The notes beneath the pieces were generated by a model, which made no database searches, was not told the DNA's origin, and was given only the letters and a program-made list of their open reading frames with translations. A stretch of 64,000 nt of DNA. It comes from Omphalotus guepiniiformis (Eukaryota > Basidiomycota > Agaricomycetes > Agaricales > Omphalotaceae). The DNA is taken from the NCBI GenBank assembly GCA_028554645.1, contig JAQOOI010000079.1, positions 806,001-870,000 of the forward strand, in the 5' to 3' direction. The translations under genes were made by a program, and so were the position numbers. Below are positions 10,144-22,561 of the stretch, piece after piece; the stretch's first letter is position 1, and every line of letters begins with the position of its first letter.

Positions 10144-12171
10144 CTTTGCTGCTGTGAGGAAAGGAAGTAGGGTCGTCGTCAGCGGAGTGCGAGTGCGAGT
10201 GCGAGCGGTCTGACCTTCAATGGGATCACTGGCAAGTGGGTAAGGTGCGTTGAGAAATTGAATATCGAGAATTCATCCTGGCAGTTTTTATAGTCCTCCT
10301 CTGGCTCAAAGATACCCCGGAAGTGAATTGGTAAAAGGGAAAGAAAAAAAAAATTGTGATTGATCTGCAGATTACTTACCATCGTCCATCGTTGTTTCTT
10401 GGTTCCCGCTGGTGCCCGGGTAATTTATTTCCTATATCATTCTTCCTTCCTTCCTTTCTTTCTTCCATTGAACTATTGAACCGCCGGTGTGACGATTGAT
10501 TGAAGGGGTTCATTCTCCGTTTTCACGGACACGTATGAATTGTATTGATCCTGTTGAAATACTTACTCATGGAATTATAAGTATAGAATTCTTTCAAGGC
10601 AAACTGAAAAATGAGTCTACTATTATTGGATCTGTCGCCGTGCCGCTCCGCTCCGTTTCTGCAACATGTAAGGCAGGCCTGCCATGGCCGGGGTCAGTCA
10701 AGCCTTGTCAAGATTCCATGCTACACCGAGAGCGCTCTTTCTTATCTCTACATGGTAAAACAAATTGGCGGGCTCCACGGAAGCACTTGAAATCAACCAG
10801 GGTACCAGGGTCTAATCCAAAGAATAATTATGTTCCATTGACATTTTCACTGCTCTTACTGCACGCTTGGTAAGAGAGTCAATGCGCACTATAGGAACGA
10901 GTCAGATATACGTGATCCTGAGAAATCAAAATGAATTGGAATCAGTCAGCTTCGGTCTCTCTCACCCAGAGCAGAGGACGCGCGTCGTTTCGGCAACTCT
11001 TATCAAAACTACAGCTTTGATGACGTGTCTCACTTACTTGCTGCCCGCGTCCGATCAGCCCCTCCCTGCCCCTCCACGCTGTTACTACATACTGATCCAT
11101 TCGCAAAGATAATGGATTCTACAGCGTCCGTAGGCGAAGGGAAGATATCGAAATTTCATAACTAACCTGGGAATGAGCAAAACACGGAAGATGTGCTGAT
11201 ATTAATAACGTCTACAGTTATCGCATGGCGATGGAAGGAGTAGAAGAGGTACTTATGACGACACATATATAAATGAGCATTCGAAGAATTCCTTCGAGGT
11301 CTCGACTATCCCCGGCTTCCCGAAGTTGAAGCCGGCGGAATGGAGGATGTAGTTTGAATGAGTCCGCGGAGGTCACTGAAACTCTACTTCTCTCTGTCGT
11401 CCATGTTCATGTTCAACGAAATCGTGTGCTGTAGATGTAATTATAATTAATTTCTCGAGGCGCACAAATGAACATTAGTGTCAGAAGTTGTGAAGGTTCC
11501 GGCGATTCCTAATAGTTCCTAAAACCCTGAGAGGGCCGCCGCGCCTCCTAATATCTCAGATCAAAAGAGAGAGGTTTTTCGAAAGCTCAGGCAAAATTCA
11601 GGCAGCTTCAAGAAGGCTTCAAGATTGGATGATTCAGGTAGGAATTTCAAATGAGTTTTAATATTTCAGGCACGAGTAATTTCCTTGTCTGATGAGTGAT
11701 GAGTGATGAGTGATGACGAAATCATCTTTAGCTCATCAAAAAGGAAATCTGTTCATAAACTCCTGAATATCCATGAATCCCTCGAAATATGGCAGGAATC
11801 ACTCTAGAATGACAGTACGTGGACACTTCGTGAGTTGGGTCAAGGTTATCGAACTCCTAGCAAGTCGAAGATGACATGGACAACCTGCAACGCAAGTCAC
11901 TGTCATGTACAATAACCTTCGACCAATCCAATTGAAGCAAGGGTACATCGACGATAGATTCTTACTTATCAAAGCATTCCCTCCTTATGTCAAGCCACCG
12001 GCCACCATCCGCGGCGACTGCCACTCATCAGGCCTGCATCAGGCCCAGTCCCTCACAGGGGCCACGGCGTTCGTAGAACCAATATATTCTTTCAACCCCT
12101 ACGTCTCCCCAGTCAGGCAGCTCTCTTCAGGATACAACGCAAAGCTGCTGCTGTCCCGCACGGACGCAACC
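10144..12171. other. 2 kb gene-poor stretch
   Basis: No convincing exon. It includes the ADH promoter side, a short GTGCGA repeat near 10186-10206, CTTC/TTCC-rich tracts near 10440-10465, and a TGATGAG repeat near 11691-11718. Open frames at 10496-10873, 10867-11112 and 11905-12381 lack family features or splice support. Confidence 0.5.
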
Positions 12172-12623
12172 CTAGTACTCCTCTGCCTCGGCCAATATAA
12201 TCGCAGCCCAATCAAAACAATCCTTGCAATCACGTTTCCTATGTTGACTACATTCATGAATGATCACTGTCTCCCAGCGCTCGTCTTTCTTGTTCGTAGA
12301 CAATATTCCGATGGCGTATACGTTGAGAGGAGTGCGGTCTGGCTATGTATATCATTTCGGTTTGGGTTTGAGTTTGGGTGAGGGTGAGGGGTGAGGGTAA
12401 GGGTGATGGTGGACAAAGGGTAAGAACAAGTGGAGAAAGCAAAGCCAGCGGACGGAACACATACCGATAAAGCCTCTTCATAATCCACAAACCGCTCATC
12501 ATTCTCAATCTGTACATTATTCACCATTCGCAAGTCGTACCCGCAACTAAAACAATGCTCCCAGCCATGCTTCTTGCAGAATGCAAACTCGTTTACGTTG
12601 ATGAGTTCAGCGGACCGTGACAT
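12172..12623 (-). CDS. Small Cys/His-rich conserved basidiomycete protein
   Basis: Two exons (12623-12465 and 12342-12172) joined by a GTATGT...TAG intron in phase 0 encode 109 residues. The N-terminal part has a cluster FAFCKKHGWEHCFSCGYDLR, so C-x3-H-x4-C-x2-C. The C-terminal part has a second cluster, HECSQHRKRDCKDCFDW. The two could together bind zinc. The spacing loosely recalls treble-clef or MYND-like fingers, but I cannot assign a named domain. I have seen this small protein type as a conserved hypothetical in Agaricomycetes, in one or a few copies per genome. Confidence 0.7.
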
Positions 12624-13915
12624 CGCGACGAGTTTCGAGTTTGAGTGGGTATTATTAGAGGATTAGAGGATATAGTTGAAGGGGTTTTATAGTTGAATAT
12701 TACTGGTTGTGGCATGAAGTCAGATCCTCTTAAGTACCAAAGAGGCCACAAAGGGCCACAAAGGGCCACAAAACATATAACAAAGACGCACCTAGGCCTG
12801 TGCTTTTGCTTTTGTTGTAGACGTTATTAAGCCGTGAAGATACCGTAAGAACAAAGTGAAGTATTCGTGGAAGAAAGCAGAAAGCAGAAAGCAGGAAGCA
12901 GTAGAAGTTCGGTCGGTCAGATTGATAGAGCCAGCGGAACGACGTCTGAATGAGAACCGATTGCTGCAGTAGCCAGCAAAGAGCGGAGCCTGAGCGCGCC
13001 ACGCAAGAGTCTGGGTCAATGTTTAGACGCTCGAGATCTCCCACGTGGTTATCATGTGCTCCAAGCTACTGGCGCGCGCAGTGCGCCCGCCTTTCTTGAA
13101 AGTTGCCGCGTGCCGCCCTTGTTCAATGCAATGTTGAATCTGCTCAATACGCCAAGGGTCGCTCGGAATATCGGACAAGAATTTCTCTTATGTATATTGC
13201 AAGCTTGAATGAATACAAGTAGGTTTGCATGAAGTACGTGATTTGTACTTCTACTGTAATCCTTATCATTGATTTCATCGAATCAACGCGCTGACGCGAA
13301 CTGTACGAAGGATAGCGGCTTCCATCTACACTAGAGTCTGATTGTCCTTGATATGTCCAACGATACGAGCCATTTCGTCTTCCTACTTGAGCCCTTGCTT
13401 GAGGAACGACCATCCACGTTCAACAACAACCATCCGCATTTCATCATCCCTGGAGGCTGGCCGCGGTCGAAGCAATCACTGATCTCGACACACGGTCACC
13501 CCCTTCGAGGTCTGCACACATACATACATTCTCTTATCGATATACATACCGTACATTCATGGTCGGCTGATCACCACAAAAACCAGAAACGCCTCTGGCT
13601 TCAGCGTCATCTGGTCCTGGATTCTGAGGTCTGAGGATCCAATACCGGGCCGTTGAATACTCATGGACGGCAAAAGATCTATGTTCTCAGTACAGTACAT
13701 ATAACAGGTGAGAGAAGCAGCTACATATATCATTCCGCTCGTACGTGATTCAAGAAGTCGAAAAAAACGACGCACGCGTCCTATCATGACCGCGATAAGG
13801 CCCCCTTCCCTGGTATTGGTTTAAATATCAATCTTTCCTGCAAGTGTTTTCTCTCTGATTTCGGTGGACCCAATCTACCCCTGCAATCGCGCCCACTATC
13901 AGTCCCTAGTCCATT
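12624..13915. other. Intergenic with an 11-bp tandem repeat
   Basis: No gene is supported. A GGCCACAAAG unit repeats three times at about 12742-12772. The last part, near 13820-13915, is the presumed promoter of the isochorismatase-like gene. Confidence 0.45.
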
Positions 13916-15484
13916 ATGAACTGGAAATCGATATCCATCTTACGATTCATCTCCTCCTTGGCGTTTTTACTGACTGGCGCCGGCGCGTCAAGTTCCTCCT
14001 CGCTGGCACGCCACGAACAGCTCGCGAAACGAGTCTCAGGAAACGGTCTATGGAACGACACGAGTGTATTCGGGAACGCGCTTAATTTCTGGGTTAAACT
14101 CGAGGGTGGTGGATGGGATGTAAGTCTAATTCACCACTCTAATTCACTCCGATATTTCAATACATACATGCTCTTTTGATCTTTTGATGTTAACCAACTA
14201 CTCCTGGTACTACCCTAGCTAACTCGCAACAACACCAAAAACGCAATAACTCTCCCGATACCTCGTAATGGACCTATATTAGTCCAACCTAACAAGACAG
14301 CGTTGGTTATTATCGATATGCAGAATTTCTTTTTGCATGAGAGTTTAGGTGGGGATCCGGCGGGGAGGGATATTGTTCGTACGTGAACCCCCCCCCCTTT
14401 TTTTCTTTCTTTTCTTTTCTTTTCTTTTCTTTTCTTTTCGTTTCTTTGTTTTTGCCTTTCTTTTGTTTGAGTGCCGTGGATGGATGGATGGAAGTACTTA
14501 TCGTGTTTGTAACTGAACCTGTTACTTTCACTGGCATGGCAGCTACGACAATAAACGCCATTCACGCCTTCAGGAACGCTGGGATGCCGGTTCTATGGAC
14601 GAATTGGGGTCTGACGGAGTTTGATTGTGAGTGTGTTCTATTCCTTCGACCACTGTACACTGTACACTATACTTATAAGTGATTCCTAATAATTCCTTGG
14701 ACTGTGGACAGTGATCAGAATGCCCCCAGCGTTCATCCGGGGATTTTCATCAGACGGGACATCCGCGACCTCGTTCGGGAGTGACATGGGTACAGTTATT
14801 GTTCCTGCATCCAACCCTACTATCGCTGCGAATAGTACGACATCTGGGCCAAATATGACGATTGAGGCGGGGAGGTTGCTTATGCGGGGAAGTTGGAATG
14901 CGCAGCCGTATGTCGTATCCTAGGTTTGATCTGGTGATCAGTTGAAAGGTTTACATGGTGTCATCACTGTCTTGTGTATTTGTTTCAGCTGGGGTGATTT
15001 GTTCACGGAACAGACTCAGGGCGTTGCGAATGGAACAGACTTTTATTTTAATAAAAGTACGTGCGAACTGTTTCGTCTTTACTTTCTTCTTTTTCTTTGA
15101 CGCGTGAACACCTCCGTTATGACAATAGATCGTCTATCTGGAATGTGGGGTCCGTCAACCCCAATGCAGACATGGCTTCAAGATAACAGTATGACGACAC
15201 TCTTCTTCGGAGGTGTGAACATTGATCAATGTGTTTGGGGGACTTTGCTCGAGTGCGTGCTGAACATTTCGGGTTGTGAGAGTACTCCAAGCTAATTGTG
15301 CGGAACACCGCTACAAAGTTCCTACTACAAGGCGTACGACGTTATCCTCGTCGACGACATTTCAGCGACAACATCACCTCTTGCTGCTACACAAATGACG
15401 GATTTCAACGCGGTCTTAAACGGATGGAGGGCGAATACCACAGACTTTATAGATGCGCTGGTGAATGCGACTGCAGCTGATTAG
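13916..15484 (+). CDS. Secreted isochorismatase-family cysteine hydrolase
   Basis: Seven exons encode 333 residues: 13916-14119, 14219-14378, 14543-14626, 14712-14907, 14989-15056, 15129-15252 and 15319-15484. All introns are GT-AG with matching phases. A signal peptide opens the protein (FISSLAFLLTGAGA). The isochorismatase fold follows: TALVIIDMQNFFLHE supplies the catalytic Asp, PVLWTNWGLT a core strand, and TTLFFGGVNIDQCVWGTLL the nucleophile Cys. The family tail is YYKAYDVILVDDISATTSP. Members hydrolyse vinyl ethers or amides, but the substrate here cannot be told. Secretion is unusual for the superfamily yet typical for this fungal subgroup. It ends 66 bases before the stop of the convergent six-hairpin gene. 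Confidence 0.88.
14390..14450. repeat. Poly-C / TTTTC low-complexity tract in intron
   Basis: A run of nine Cs followed by T-rich TTTTC repeats lies inside the second intron of the isochorismatase-like gene. It lengthens that intron to 164 bases, against about 60-100 for its neighbours. Confidence 0.85.
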
Positions 15485-15550
15485 CAACATCCATTGGTAA
15501 TATCCAGGAATTACTTATATTCATTTCCGAGATGTGGGGGTCCATGTACT

Positions 15551-17791
15551 TTACGCTCTCGTGAATGAAAACACGACTTGTGGGACCTCTGTAAAGTTCT
15601 CCGGTATAAAATACGTGAGATTATAAAACGACAACCCATTTATTGTGGTAGCCCCGTAAACCAATGTCCGATTATTCAGTTCCACCAAGGTTCCCGACAC
15701 GTTGAGCTTAAGCCCAGGAAGCTCTGCGGTACCATTCGCTAAGAAATCACTACTCAGTGTAGTGTGTCGGAAACCGGAAATCAAAAAGCTCATGATGTTA
15801 GAGGTTGTGCTGTTATCCGGGAACGCCTTAGAAGGAGGGTAGGAAACCGTGAGGTTTGAAGATCCTGCGACTGCAGTGATAACTGAAGAGGTGGGATAAT
15901 GCTGGGTATAGTAAGTCAGAATCGACACTTTTGCACAAGAGGATTAAGATGAACTCACCAAAGTCCACCCTACTTGTCCGCTAGGTGTAGCCCACAGAAT
16001 GGACCCCGGAACATAGACACTGGGATTCGTAGCAGCTCCTCCGACTACGTAGTTGTCCACTTGAATGCCGCCAACACTGAGACCATCTCCTGTCCACGAC
16101 GAATAGTTCCGAGGATATGCCACATTGTCGAATGGAGGTGACACAGCTTGGGCAAAGAACGAATGTCCGGTGCCTTTGAGTGTCTTGAGTTGGGAAATCA
16201 CGGAGGTGGGGACGTAAGGGTCGTGGAATTTGGCGAGGATTGGAGTCCTTCGTGGAACAACAAAATCAGACATAACATTTATACAATAAAAAGCAGATGA
16301 TGGACTGACAACGTCAATATAGCGGCGTCGCTGTAGTGTTGACTCCCAACAAGTGGCACAGGTAAAGGTGCGTTCTTGTCATCGATTCCACCAACCAAGC
16401 CTGCAATCTGAGCGCCCAAAATACCGAAGTAGTCGCGCTGAAAAAGATGAATTTCGTGAGTTAGCTTGAATCTCAATGAAAAAGCTAGGACATACCATGT
16501 CATAGCCATATGCCCTATCCCAGGGACCGCCCAGCGTGTGAAGCGTAGGATTATAGTACATTCCAACGTCAACCCAGATTTTACTGATCAAGTCCGCAGC
16601 ACGGGAAACGATGGTGGAATTTTTGGGCATATATCCCCACAGTGACAGTGCATAAAGCACAACACCATTGTATGTCCCGCAGTTATACTTGAGATCCAGT
16701 GCGTTAGAGGGATTTAAGGCGTATTCAAAACCAAAGCATTCACCTCCGGAAGGGTATTGTAGATATCGAACGTGTCAATTCCTTCTTTAGCCCATACTTC
16801 TGCCCAGTAGCTCATATTGGCATCGCCCATCATGTTTCCAACATATGTAGCAGCCATGATCCTCATGAACCTAGCTCACTAAATGAGAAGCCGGAAAACA
16901 CGATTTTGCAACAGACTTGCCATGGGTTACTATACACCGGGTATACTACGAGGACAGTAAGTTCGTTGCGCCTGGCAAGAGTTTAGTTCATGAACTTACA
17001 ATTATCTCCATTAATGCCACCATTCCTATAACCGTCTCCTACAGTTGCATTGTACATGCTCTCCTTCAAGAGGATAACCAAGTCTGGTTTTAGCAGATGT
17101 TGGAATTCCTCTATGACGATGATAAAGGAAGTGCCAACGAACAGAGCTTGATTGGGGTCATACGAGTTATAAATCTGAGAGCAAAGGCATTTTAGTGACA
17201 ATGTTTGGGAAGTAGGGTAAAAGAATACCGAGGGCGTATAGGTGTCTCCGGGATCAGGAGCATCGGGATCGTCCTTGAAAGTTCCATACCAAAGTTTGCT
17301 AGGATCTTTGAACTACACTCGCGGTCAAAACACGATGAAGCAAAGACATGAGGGAGAGCAGAATACCTGATAGGACACGCTTATTTCGTTTTAAACTTTC
17401 GACACGAAGAACGGAGAACCATGGTGACACTTACACATCTCTGAGTACTTGAGACGCGACCACCACATCGTCGTTTTCATTGCGGGCCAGAAGACCCACA
17501 GCATACCAAGCAGAATACCGAACGGAGTCGAACTGAATGTGAAGGCGTAGATCAGCACAACTGATGGAATATCAACCCATGAGATAAATAACTCACCAGA
17601 AACGTCCCAACCCCACCCCAATTCAGATCCAGTCCCTTCATACCAACTTCGTATAGTTTCCTTTGGTTTGGAGAGAGGGTATCGAGATACGAAGAACGTC
17701 GATTTGAAGCACCTGACGCTAGACATGTCGGTACAAGGATTGTACATTGAAACAGCAGACACAGCAAGCGACCGAAAGTAAGCTTCAACAT
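15551..17791 (-). CDS. Secreted six-hairpin glycosidase-like protein
   Basis: Many small exons run from the ATG at 17791 to the stop at 15551. The start is placed at MLKLTFGRLLCLLFQ because it opens a signal peptide; an in-frame ATG at 17824 would only add a polar tail. The body has the alpha/alpha-barrel look of fungal six-hairpin glycosidases: FDSVRYSAWYAVGLLARNE, KLWYGTF, IYNSYDPNQALFVGTSFI, GDGYRNGGINGDN, YSNPW, GGPWDRAYGYDM and YFGILGAQIAGLV. A C-terminal beta-sandwich with several N-glycosylation sites follows (FRHTTLSSDFLANGTAELPG). The activity is unknown. Checked intron borders are GT-AG, with one AAG acceptor before GTGTCCTATCAG. Confidence 0.82.
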
Positions 17792-18263
17792 GTCGTGTCG
17801 TTGGGGACTAAGAATCGAGTTCACAAGCCGTGAAGGTCTTCAAAGAACTGCTTCGTTAAATAAATTGCTCATGATTCTGGAAGGTATCGCCTAAATTTTG
17901 AGCACAAGACCTCGCAGTCGGGACAGAAGTGCCAGAAGACTTGAAGAGCGGTACATCGGTATAGGCGAGATATTACTGACCCCCCGTGGACACGCAAAAT
18001 TAGCTTGAGTACACGAGACTTGAAAATCACTTGGCCGATGGCGTACTGGTAGAGGTGAAAGGTACGAGACGCGCACTCGGACCGCGGAATTACATGGTTC
18101 CAACGCTAATGTACTTATTGCAAGTTATTTCCCTATCTACCTGTCCAAATGGTGACTCATGCAGTACAGGTACTGAATAAAACTTAACAGAAGACTACTT
18201 TTGTTATAAAAAAAGAAACTGCATGTACAAGAAACCATCCGCCCCACAAACTAGAATTCCAGA
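17792..18263. other. Intergenic, no gene seen
   Basis: Lies between the six-hairpin gene start and the coatomer alpha stop. It should hold the promoter of the former and the 3' UTR of the latter. Confidence 0.5.
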
Positions 18264-21200
18264 TCACCAAGGAGCAGGCACACCCGATGCTGAAGCACCA
18301 ATCTCCGTGAGGTTAGTCAAAGGATCTAATGTTCCCTTGTACTGAGGCAAAAACGCTGCATCTGTGTACGGGCAGTGGACGGACGGCGACCCCTTGTATA
18401 TGGGTGTGAAGCTCGCCCCGCAGATTTCAAAAGTGGTGTACTCGTCGTACGAAATTTCGACTGCATTACGAGGATTACGTTCTCCTGCTGCAATTCGTTG
18501 CCGTGCCTTTAGGGTAACAAAACATTTTCAGTTATCCTTACCACCGAAAGGGTGTAAATGGACATACCTGAGTAGCAATCTTCGTGTCTGGCTTCAACTC
18601 GAGCAACCTTCTGGCGAAACGCGCAGCGTGAGCTTGATTGTTGGCTTTCGTGAACACACCGATGGCGCTGCGGAGTGCGATTTGGAGATGTGGAGGCTGT
18701 AGCTGGCAATGTGTAAAGTATGCGGCCAGCTCCAAATTCCGCTGCACGTTATCAGGGTCTGCTTCTGCTACCCGTCGGCGCTCGAGTTCAATAGATACAC
18801 CTAGTAGGTACTCGCGTGCTGCAGTGATAGTTTCTCTCCACTGAAACAAATATAGAATGTTAGGCCAAAAACAATGAGAACAGAGAAACCAACTTACCTG
18901 CTTAGCCTCGTCATCGGAAGTGAGTGGAATGAGGAGAAGTGCCTGGAGCACAGAACGGAAGATGAGCTGAGCGTCAGCGAGCTTGTTGCCAGACACCGCT
19001 CGGTACCCTTCTGCGAGCTCAGAGCGCACAGACTGAAGAGATCGCGCAACGACGGGAAGCACCTTGCTTGGCGCAGACTCGGTAGGATTGCGGCGGATGT
19101 GAAGTTGTAGAGGAGGTAATGATGCCACAGGGGAAAGGTACGTATGAGAGGAGCGGTATATTGAAATAAATAACGGTTTCAAGGGCTCAAAGTTTACCAC
19201 TCCGAGTTGGCGGTTTAGAAGCTTTAAACAAAGCAGATAAGCCCAAAGACGACATGAAACTCCAGGAAGCACTTACCTGCATAGCCGTCTCAAACGACCC
19301 AGCAGCGACATGATCTGCCGCCAAAGGAGAGTTCCTGACCCAATGCTCGGTCTCGCTGACTCCAGGTGAAGCCCCAGCACCTAGTTCTTCCTCTTCCTGT
19401 GCCACTTCTTCAACGTCCTGTGCAGATGTGAACTCGCCAGCATCCGCATCTAAGTCCCAACCTGCCTCTTCAGCATCTATGTTGTCGTGTTCTTCCTCAT
19501 CCCTAGCCCAGTCATCCAGCGCTGACGACAGCGCCGCCGATCCAGCAGCAGCAGCAACAGCATCACCATTGACATAAGCAGGCTCGACGCCTCCCTCAAG
19601 GCTTCCGTTTGCCAGTGCATGGTCAAAGAAGTTCTCGCCAGTGGAGAGCGTAGGCCATATGAGGTCGGTAGTGGGAGTGATGACGGGTGGGGGCTTGAGC
19701 TTGGACGGACCGAAAGATGGCACGTCATCCACGTCAGCTGGAGTAAGGCCAGCAGCTTCTAGAATCTCCTCAGCAAGCTCTTCGAATCCATTGCTCTTCG
19801 CAGTGAGGTACGCCAAGGGATCTGCATTTGATCAGTCTCGAGTAAGTTCCGGTAACAAGAAATCACTCACACATCCCAACGTCTCTCAACACCGCTATCC
19901 TCCCCCGCACGTCACCAGCATAAAGCGCATTATGGAACCTGGACATCGGGTTGCCTCTAGCATCCGCAATCTTCTGCATCTTGGAGAGTTTGTCCGTGCT
20001 GCCAGTAGCTAGATACAAGAATGACAATTTGTCGAAGTTCTTGGTCCTCTGATAGGCTTTTTCCACAATCTGAGATTCAAGAAATGAGGGTTTGAAAGCG
20101 CATGATTTGTGGTATAACGACAGACCTTATGGTTGCCCTGCTTAAGCGCCTGTTGTGCCAACCGCTCCCAACATTCTGGCCGGTTAATAGTCTCTGCGGT
20201 CTCCACTGCAACATCCAAGTTTCCACATTCGATGGCAAGTTCGAATCTTGTAGTCGTGTCCTGCACGAAATGTAAAGCAATCTATCCATCGAATACCAAT
20301 CAGAAACATGAGTGTACAGCAACTCTAAGGATCATACCTCAGGGAAACCTTTTTGCTGCAAGTACGCAATAATACTCTGGCCGAGCAGAGTAGAGGTTTT
20401 GATGATATACAACATCTCCTCATAGTTATTCTTTAGCAAAGCAAGCTTAAACCTGTACTCCGTCGGATCGAATGTAATAGTGCGTGGCCTTGCAGAGCGA
20501 TCGAGACAATGGATAGTCTTGCCCTTGACACGAGTGAGGTAGACAGGGTTATCAAGCGTGCAGATCACGCCGTGGTCGCTACAGAAATTTTTGAGCACTG
20601 GGCAAACGATGACGAATCATATAGCACGTACCCTTGAGAGAGACAGTACTTGACGTGGTTAAGGGTCGAGTAGATGAAGACGCCCGAGTCATCCCAGGCG
20701 CCTGACTTGATTCGAATGGTTTCATGGATAAGACTGTGCTGAGCGAAAGTTCTGTTGGCGATGGTGATTGCTAAAGAAAGGTCAAACCAAGGAAACGAGT
20801 GAACATCAGAAGCCACCTACTGTGCTTGCTCATTAAAGCAACAAGACTGTTATCTGAATTCCACATCACGTATTTGACTGGAGGGCTGTTGATTTCGGCG
20901 ATAGTCTTTTGCTGCTGGATGTCATAAAGAACAACAGAGGAAGTCGAGCTCAATATAAGGCACGCCGTTCCGCCATAGAAAACCTCGTTGGTTTGTACAG
21001 GGGGCTTGATGGACTTGACGACCGAGTTTGAAAGATCTCGCACTTCGATAGTCTGTTCATACGAATGTTAACCACAGTAAGCGACATAGAAAAACAAACG
21101 CACCTGTGTTGCCTTGTTGAGAACAGCAAACCGATTTCTAGCAACAAAGATTGCACTCTGTCCATTCCCCTTTTTTCCATCCACACTGGAATCCTTCAGC

Positions 21201-22561
21201 TCTCCACCTTGCGCCGAAGACTGTCCAGGCAGCGCCGTCAGCTCATAAATGCCATTATCGCTCGAAATCGTCACAATGACAGCTCGTTCCGCAGGGTTGT
21301 AGCTCAGTGTTCTGGGAGGTGCATACGGGCTGCCAAACTTGCGCACGCTCAATAGACCGATGTCAGAAGCCGTTTCAAAGTCGTACGAACGGACGTATTT
21401 GTCCCGAATATAATAGAGCGTATTCTGGTGCACTGAGAATGCTGGCCTCTCACGCTCAAGCTTGAAGACGATGAGACCGCTGTCGTGGCCTGCAGCAAAT
21501 AGGTTGAGATTGGGATGAGCTGCGAGTACCCAGAATCGGTCGTGCTCTCTCCTGAACGTCTGAATGGAGGAACGCTTGGCGAGGTCCCAAACGCGAACGG
21601 TCTTGTCCTCTCCACAAGACACGATGAGTTCGTGCTTGGGATGGAACAGCGCAGTTGAGACGTTGTTAAAGTGGCCGCGACAGGAATCAACTTCCCATGC
21701 TTTGGTCTCGCTCATCCGCCAGATCTTGATGGTGCGGTCATCAGCAGCGGAAATAATGAGGGGAAGGGTGGGGTGGAACGTTGCGTAGTTGACACCACGA
21801 TCATGCCCTTCAAGTACATATTTGACAGTTGAAAAGGTGTCGAATGTTTCGAAATTTCCAGGGCCAGAATTAGGAGAGCCTTTGCGCAGTCCAGAAATAT
21901 CCCAGACGCGCACGGTTTGATCCATGGAAGCAGATACTACAAGATCATCTTTCGGGTGGAAGAAAGCGGACATAACGTAGTGAGAATGTCCGGTAAGGAC
22001 GGCGATACAGTTGCGGGATGTGCTGTTCCAGATTCTTATGGTTTGATCGTCAGAACATGAAATAATCCAGGGCATCTCGTGATGGAATTGCACAGTTCGA
22101 AGGTAGTCAAGATGGCCGTGCAAAGTGAACAAACATCTCCGGTTTTGAGGTCGAATATCTACGGACCCGTAAGTGAAGATCAACGATTGAAATGGCAACA
22201 ACACGTATCCCAGACACGAATTTTATAGTCATCTCCTCCAGATACGAGCAGAGCTCGGCTCGGATGGAAATGGACACCTCGGACGGGCCCTGAGAGAGAA
22301 GTCAGTACACCTTCTTAGCACAAGCAACCAACGACGTACCTTCGTGTTCTTCAAAGCGATCCACAAGCACACCCATACGATAGTTCCAAAGTTGTATACT
22401 GCCATTGTGTAATGCCGCGGCCAGTAACGGTTGTGTTGGATGAAATGCAAGCCCTATTTTCATGAATTCAATGTTTTCGTCCACAGCATTTTTTTCTCGA
22501 GCTAGACTGACCCTTTACGCGGTTGCTTTTGGATTCGAACTTCGTGAGCATCACCGACATG
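18264..22561 (-). CDS. COPA/RET1: Coatomer subunit alpha (alpha-COP)
   Basis: About 15 exons from the ATG at 22561 ([17 protein letters not shown]) to the stop at 18264. The N-terminal WD40 propeller is unmistakable: [49 protein letters not shown] and [20 protein letters not shown] second propeller and an alpha-solenoid follow ([35 protein letters not shown]). An acidic linker leads to the epsilon-COP-binding C-terminal domain, ending [13 protein letters not shown]. Alpha-COP is the scaffold of COPI vesicles for Golgi-to-ER traffic. One intron in the propeller (22208-22159) starts AT rather than GT; no canonical choice keeps the R-V-W-D-I-R frame. Confidence 0.95.

Noticed and set aside
10496..11112. 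Two plus-strand open frames of 125 and 81 codons
   Set aside because: No domain, no intron logic, and composition like the surrounding non-coding sequence.
11905..12381. 158-codon plus-strand open frame
   Set aside because: Largely antisense to the second exon of the Cys/His-rich gene and its flank; no family features.
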